From: an uncultured Solirubrobacter sp.
Lineage (GTDB): Bacteria > Actinomycetota > Thermoleophilia > Solirubrobacterales > Solirubrobacteraceae
Length of the DNA: 7,049 bases
Direction of reading: 5' to 3'
Assembly: GCA_937871635.1 (NCBI GenBank)
Contig: CALMNS010000662.1
Coordinates: 1 to 7,049 of the forward strand
In this document: piece after piece, positions 4,818-7,049 of the stretch
How the letters are laid out: each line of letters starts with the position of its first letter
How positions within the stretch are numbered: the stretch's first letter is position 1
Notes under the pieces: generated by a model
Told to the model about the DNA's origin: nothing
What the model saw: the letters and a program-made list of their open reading frames with translations, nothing else
The model's database searches: none
Translations under genes and position numbers: made by a program

Positions 4818-6713
4818 GTGGCCGCCCGAACCAGTGCGCGGCTGCTTGATCTGACCGTCCCGTACGCCCGGGAGGACATTGTCCTCGCCGGTAGCACCGC
4901 GCAGGTTGAGCTGGGTGCGGCGCTGCTCGCGGCGCCGGCGAAGCGGTCGATGTCGGAGACCCCGACCGTCACGTTGCAGATCGCCGATCAGGACCACGAC
5001 CTCCTCAAGAACTCCGAGCTGCTCGGCCGGGAGCGCCTCAAGGGTGGCGTGTCGATCGAGATCGGCGACGTCGACCTGGTGCTCTGTGAGCTTGAGAAGA
5101 CGGACGTCGGTGAGGACCTGACGTTCTATCCGCGGCAGGTGTGGGATCTGATCCGCCGTCGGAAGCGCGCCCGGGCGTCCCGTGATGCGTCGACGGCGGC
5201 GCAGTTCCTTGACGGGTTGTGCCGTCAGGCCGGTGTGGAGCTCGTGTCACCGGAGAAGAACCGGATTCAGCCGATCGCGGAGCTTGAGGACGAGGACCGC
5301 AAGGCCCTTCGCGCCGCCCGGAAGGACGCGCGGGTGAAGGACACGGAGCGGGAGCGCAAAGCGGCTGGGGCGCTCGACAAGACGGACAAGACCCTCAAGA
5401 TCAAGGGCAAGACGGCGACGCGTCAGCAACGCCGGATCTGCGAGGGCGTGCTCGCCGCGTGCGACGCCGCCGGCGCGTCCGGCGCGGTCAAGATCGCGAC
5501 GATCGCGTGCATCATCCAAGAGTCGGTCGCGGGTGCGCTGATCAACGCAACGCCCGATGGGGACGGCGCGGACGACTCGGGAATCTTCCGACAGGGCCGC
5601 AACTGGATCAGCCTCGCGGGGTCCAAGCAGCCCGGGCCAGCAACCCGCGCGTTCCTCATCACCGGCCCGTCGTCGTGGAAGAAGGTGCACGGCTCTCTCG
5701 ACGTCGTCCCCGGTGGCCTCGAGGCCGCGGTGAAGAAGGTGCAGATCAGCGTCGGTGGTTACAGCCAGTGGCACGACGAGGCGAAGCGGATCGTCGAAGC
5801 ATGGTCCGGCGGCGACCTACAGGACGCCCGGACCGGTGTCGACGACCGCGCCTACGTCGAGAAGTACGAGTTCGAAGTCGAGGACGACGAGGACTGGTGG
5901 GAGACCGGCACGCGCATCGCTGAGGAACGCCGCTGGCGGTGGTTCTGGTCGAACGGCCGGATGGTCTACGCGAGCGACCTCACCCTCGCCCGCGCCCGCG
6001 CCACCGTCAAGATCGTCGAGGGCACCGACGGCGTTGAGCGCGTCCGGTGGCTCTGGACAGTCCGGAACCGGATCGATGACGTTACCTGCGACGTTCGCCT
6101 TCACCGGTGGCAGGCGCCCCCGGGCGCCGTCGCGATCGTAGAGGGAGAAGGGGAGGCCGCAGATGGCCGCTACCTCGTCCGCGACGTTGAGCGGGATCTG
6201 ATCGACCCATCCTGCGAGGGGACCGTCACGCTGGGCCGGCCGCAGGATCCGCTGCCTGAGCCGGCGTCAACGGTCAGCACGACCCCGGGGTCGGACCCCG
6301 CTTCGATTGCCGCGCGTGCCGGTGGTGCGGGAGGCGAGAAGAAGAAGGGCGCGATTCCCGGCAGCCCGGTCCCCGGTCAGCCGCCGCGAGCCGCGACCCA
6401 CCCCACCGGTGGGCTGCCCGGGTACCCGGCGTTCGACTACATGGCCCCAGCAGGCACGCCGTGCGTCGCCCCGGTTGACGGGAAGATCGACCGTCTCTCA
6501 GGGCGTGATCCGTCCGCGGGGGGGCCGGCGGGCGGCGCGCTCGGCTACTCGATCTACATGAGCGGCGGCGGGAAGTCCTACTTCCTGACGCACCTCGACA
6601 AGGTTCTCGTGAAGGCGGGGCAGCGCGTGTCGCAGGGCGAGCAGATCGCCGAGATCGCGAACGGCCCAAGGTCCTGGTCCACACCCCACGTGCACATGGG
6701 AGTTCGGGGCTAA
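4818..6713 (+). CDS. Baseplate hub protein with lytic-transglycosylase-like insert and C-terminal M23 peptidase domain
   Basis: A 631-residue hub (XkdQ / P2 gpD / T4 gp27 class) carrying two predicted wall-degrading modules. Residues 1-160 are hub-like beta domains ('VTLQIADQDHDLLKNS', 'LTFYPRQVWDLI'). A highly charged linker (about 160-200) leads to a lysozyme/transglycosylase-like insert (about 203-332): a helix ending in IIQES, where E235 would be the catalytic acid, then 'DGDGADDSGIFRQGRNW' (247-263) and a final 'VQISVGGYSQWHDEA' helix. The hub fold resumes at about 345-475 ('YEFEVEDDEDWWETGTRIAE', 'RYLVRDVERDLIDPS'). A Pro/Gly/Ser linker (475-525) precedes an M23-type domain (527-631) with D540, H592 and H624-V-H626; the usual first His of H-x-x-x-D is a Tyr (Y536). 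The domain stops five residues after the H-x-H. The GTG start follows the previous stop by one base after a GA-rich stretch. It likely punctures peptidoglycan from the tail tip. Confidence 0.85.
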   Translation: MAARTSARLLDLTVPYAREDIVLAGSTAQVELGAALLAAPAKRSMSETPTVTLQIADQDHDLLKNSELLGRERLKGGVSIEIGDVDLVLCELEKTDVGEDLTFYPRQVWDLIRRRKRARASRDASTAAQFLDGLCRQAGVELVSPEKNRIQPIAELEDEDRKALRAARKDARVKDTERERKAAGALDKTDKTLKIKGKTATRQQRRICEGVLAACDAAGASGAVKIATIACIIQESVAGALINATPDGDGADDSGIFRQGRNWISLAGSKQPGPATRAFLITGPSSWKKVHGSLDVVPGGLEAAVKKVQISVGGYSQWHDEAKRIVEAWSGGDLQDARTGVDDRAYVEKYEFEVEDDEDWWETGTRIAEERRWRWFWSNGRMVYASDLTLARARATVKIVEGTDGVERVRWLWTVRNRIDDVTCDVRLHRWQAPPGAVAIVEGEGEAADGRYLVRDVERDLIDPSCEGTVTLGRPQDPLPEPASTVSTTPGSDPASIAARAGGAGGEKKKGAIPGSPVPGQPPRAATHPTGGLPGYPAFDYMAPAGTPCVAPVDGKIDRLSGRDPSAGGPAGGALGYSIYMSGGGKSYFLTHLDKVLVKAGQRVSQGEQIAEIANGPRSWSTPHVHMGVRG

Positions 6714-6985
6714 TGAGCATGGATCACGACCTGCGCGGCAACCGCCGCCGCCGACGCGCACGCTATGCGACCGGCGCGACCATCACCGGTGCCGGCGCGT
6801 GGGGCGTCCTCATCGACGATCCCGAGGAGACGGGCGAGTCGCGTGTCCGAGTCGGTGATCAGGCGATGGGGCCGGTCCCCGTCATCTCCCTTCTTCCCGA
6901 CGCCTCCCCAGCGAAAGGCGACCGAGTGTTCCTCCACGTCGACACCACCGGCCAGCCCGCCTACGCCGCCCTCATCACGATCTGA
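6713..6985 (+). CDS. Small baseplate protein after the hub (XkdR-like position)
   Basis: A 90-residue protein starting in a TAATG overlap with the hub stop; GGGAG at 6698-6702 lies 10 bases upstream of the ATG. The N-terminus has an arginine cluster (RGNRRRRRAR, residues 8-17). The rest is a run of short beta strands, with 'GDRVFLHVDTTGQPAYAALI' at the end, a pattern seen in small OB-fold or spike-associated tail proteins ('...GD.V.l....G....v...'). In PBSX-type clusters a protein of about this size (XkdR) sits between the hub and the gp25-like protein, which fits here. I cannot assign a specific family from sequence alone; a hub-tip plug or adaptor role is inferred from position. Confidence 0.7.
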   Translation: MSMDHDLRGNRRRRRARYATGATITGAGAWGVLIDDPEETGESRVRVGDQAMGPVPVISLLPDASPAKGDRVFLHVDTTGQPAYAALITI

Positions 6986-7049
6986 TGCCGCTCACCCTCG
7001 CCTACCCCCTCGAGCTCGACCCCGTCACCGGCTTCCGGCTCGTCGAAGA
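6985..7049 (+). CDS. Probable gp25/W-like baseplate wedge protein, N-terminal fragment
   Basis: The ATG overlaps the preceding stop (TGATG), and 21 complete codons run to the window end without a stop. The peptide begins MPLTLAYPLELDPVTGFRLV, which resembles the start of gp25/W baseplate proteins (a 'L-a-F/Y-P-L' motif, then 'G'). These usually follow the small post-hub gene and precede baseplate J, as XkdS does in PBSX. There is no separate Shine-Dalgarno, so translation is probably coupled to the upstream gene. The fragment is too short for certainty. Confidence 0.62.
   Translation, partial: MPLTLAYPLELDPVTGFRLVE

Noticed and set aside
4082..4972. Long minus-strand open frame (296 codons) opposite the LysM and hub genes
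   Set aside because: It is a shadow of GC-rich coding DNA: the + strand frames here have clear LysM and hub features, and the minus frame crosses their junction with no domain of its own.
671..5290. Frequent CTTGAG hexamer across several genes as a possible dispersed signal or uptake sequence
   Set aside because: It is always in frame as Leu-Glu or similar codons, CTCGAG also occurs often, and spacing is irregular, so it is best explained by codon use.
1..7049. Extracellular contractile injection system (eCIS) instead of a phage tail
   Set aside because: A phage-type tape measure and a frameshifted assembly chaperone, with one tube and one visible sheath in P2/PBSX order, point to a phage or tailocin; no eCIS-specific ATPase or toxin gene is visible, though flanks are not available.

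Overview
The window is a compact, one-directional block of contractile-tail (myovirus-type) structural genes. All recognisable genes are on the + strand and abut or overlap by a few bases. The DNA is GC-rich (about two thirds G+C by eye), one gene starts with GTG, and third codon positions are mostly G or C. The hub protein carries lysozyme-like and M23 domains of a kind I associate with actinobacterial phages. I therefore read it as a phage or prophage of a high-GC Gram-positive bacterium, probably an actinobacterium. No capsid, packaging, lysis or integration gene is visible, so a headless tailocin cannot be excluded from this window alone.

Layout, left to right: the C-terminal part of the tail sheath (1-869); the tail tube protein (873-1292); a small unknown 54-residue frame (1293-1457); the tail assembly chaperone (1450-1986), extended to 2177 by a predicted -1 ribosomal frameshift on a run of seven G (1974-1980); the tape measure protein (2193-3980); a LysM-containing baseplate-hub connector (3980-4816); a 631-residue hub with a lytic-transglycosylase-like insertion and a C-terminal M23 peptidase domain (4818-6713); a 90-residue small baseplate protein (6713-6985); and the start of a probable gp25/W-type baseplate wedge protein (6985-7049). 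The order matches the P2/PBSX-type tail cluster (sheath, tube, chaperones, tape measure, LysM protein, hub, small hub protein, gp25-like).

The genes work together as one machine. Sheath and tube polymerise into the contractile tail. The chaperone and its frameshifted form guide tube assembly around the tape measure. The LysM protein and hub cap the tip, and the two hydrolase domains of the hub probably open peptidoglycan when the tail contracts. I see no promoter, terminator, RNA gene, mobile element or CRISPR array. There is no gene-free stretch over 300 bases; the only apparent gap (1987-2192) is mostly filled by the frameshift extension. I found no unknown system. The points most worth checking are the G7 frameshift site, the two-hydrolase hub with an atypical M23 zinc site, and the unassigned 54-residue frame.
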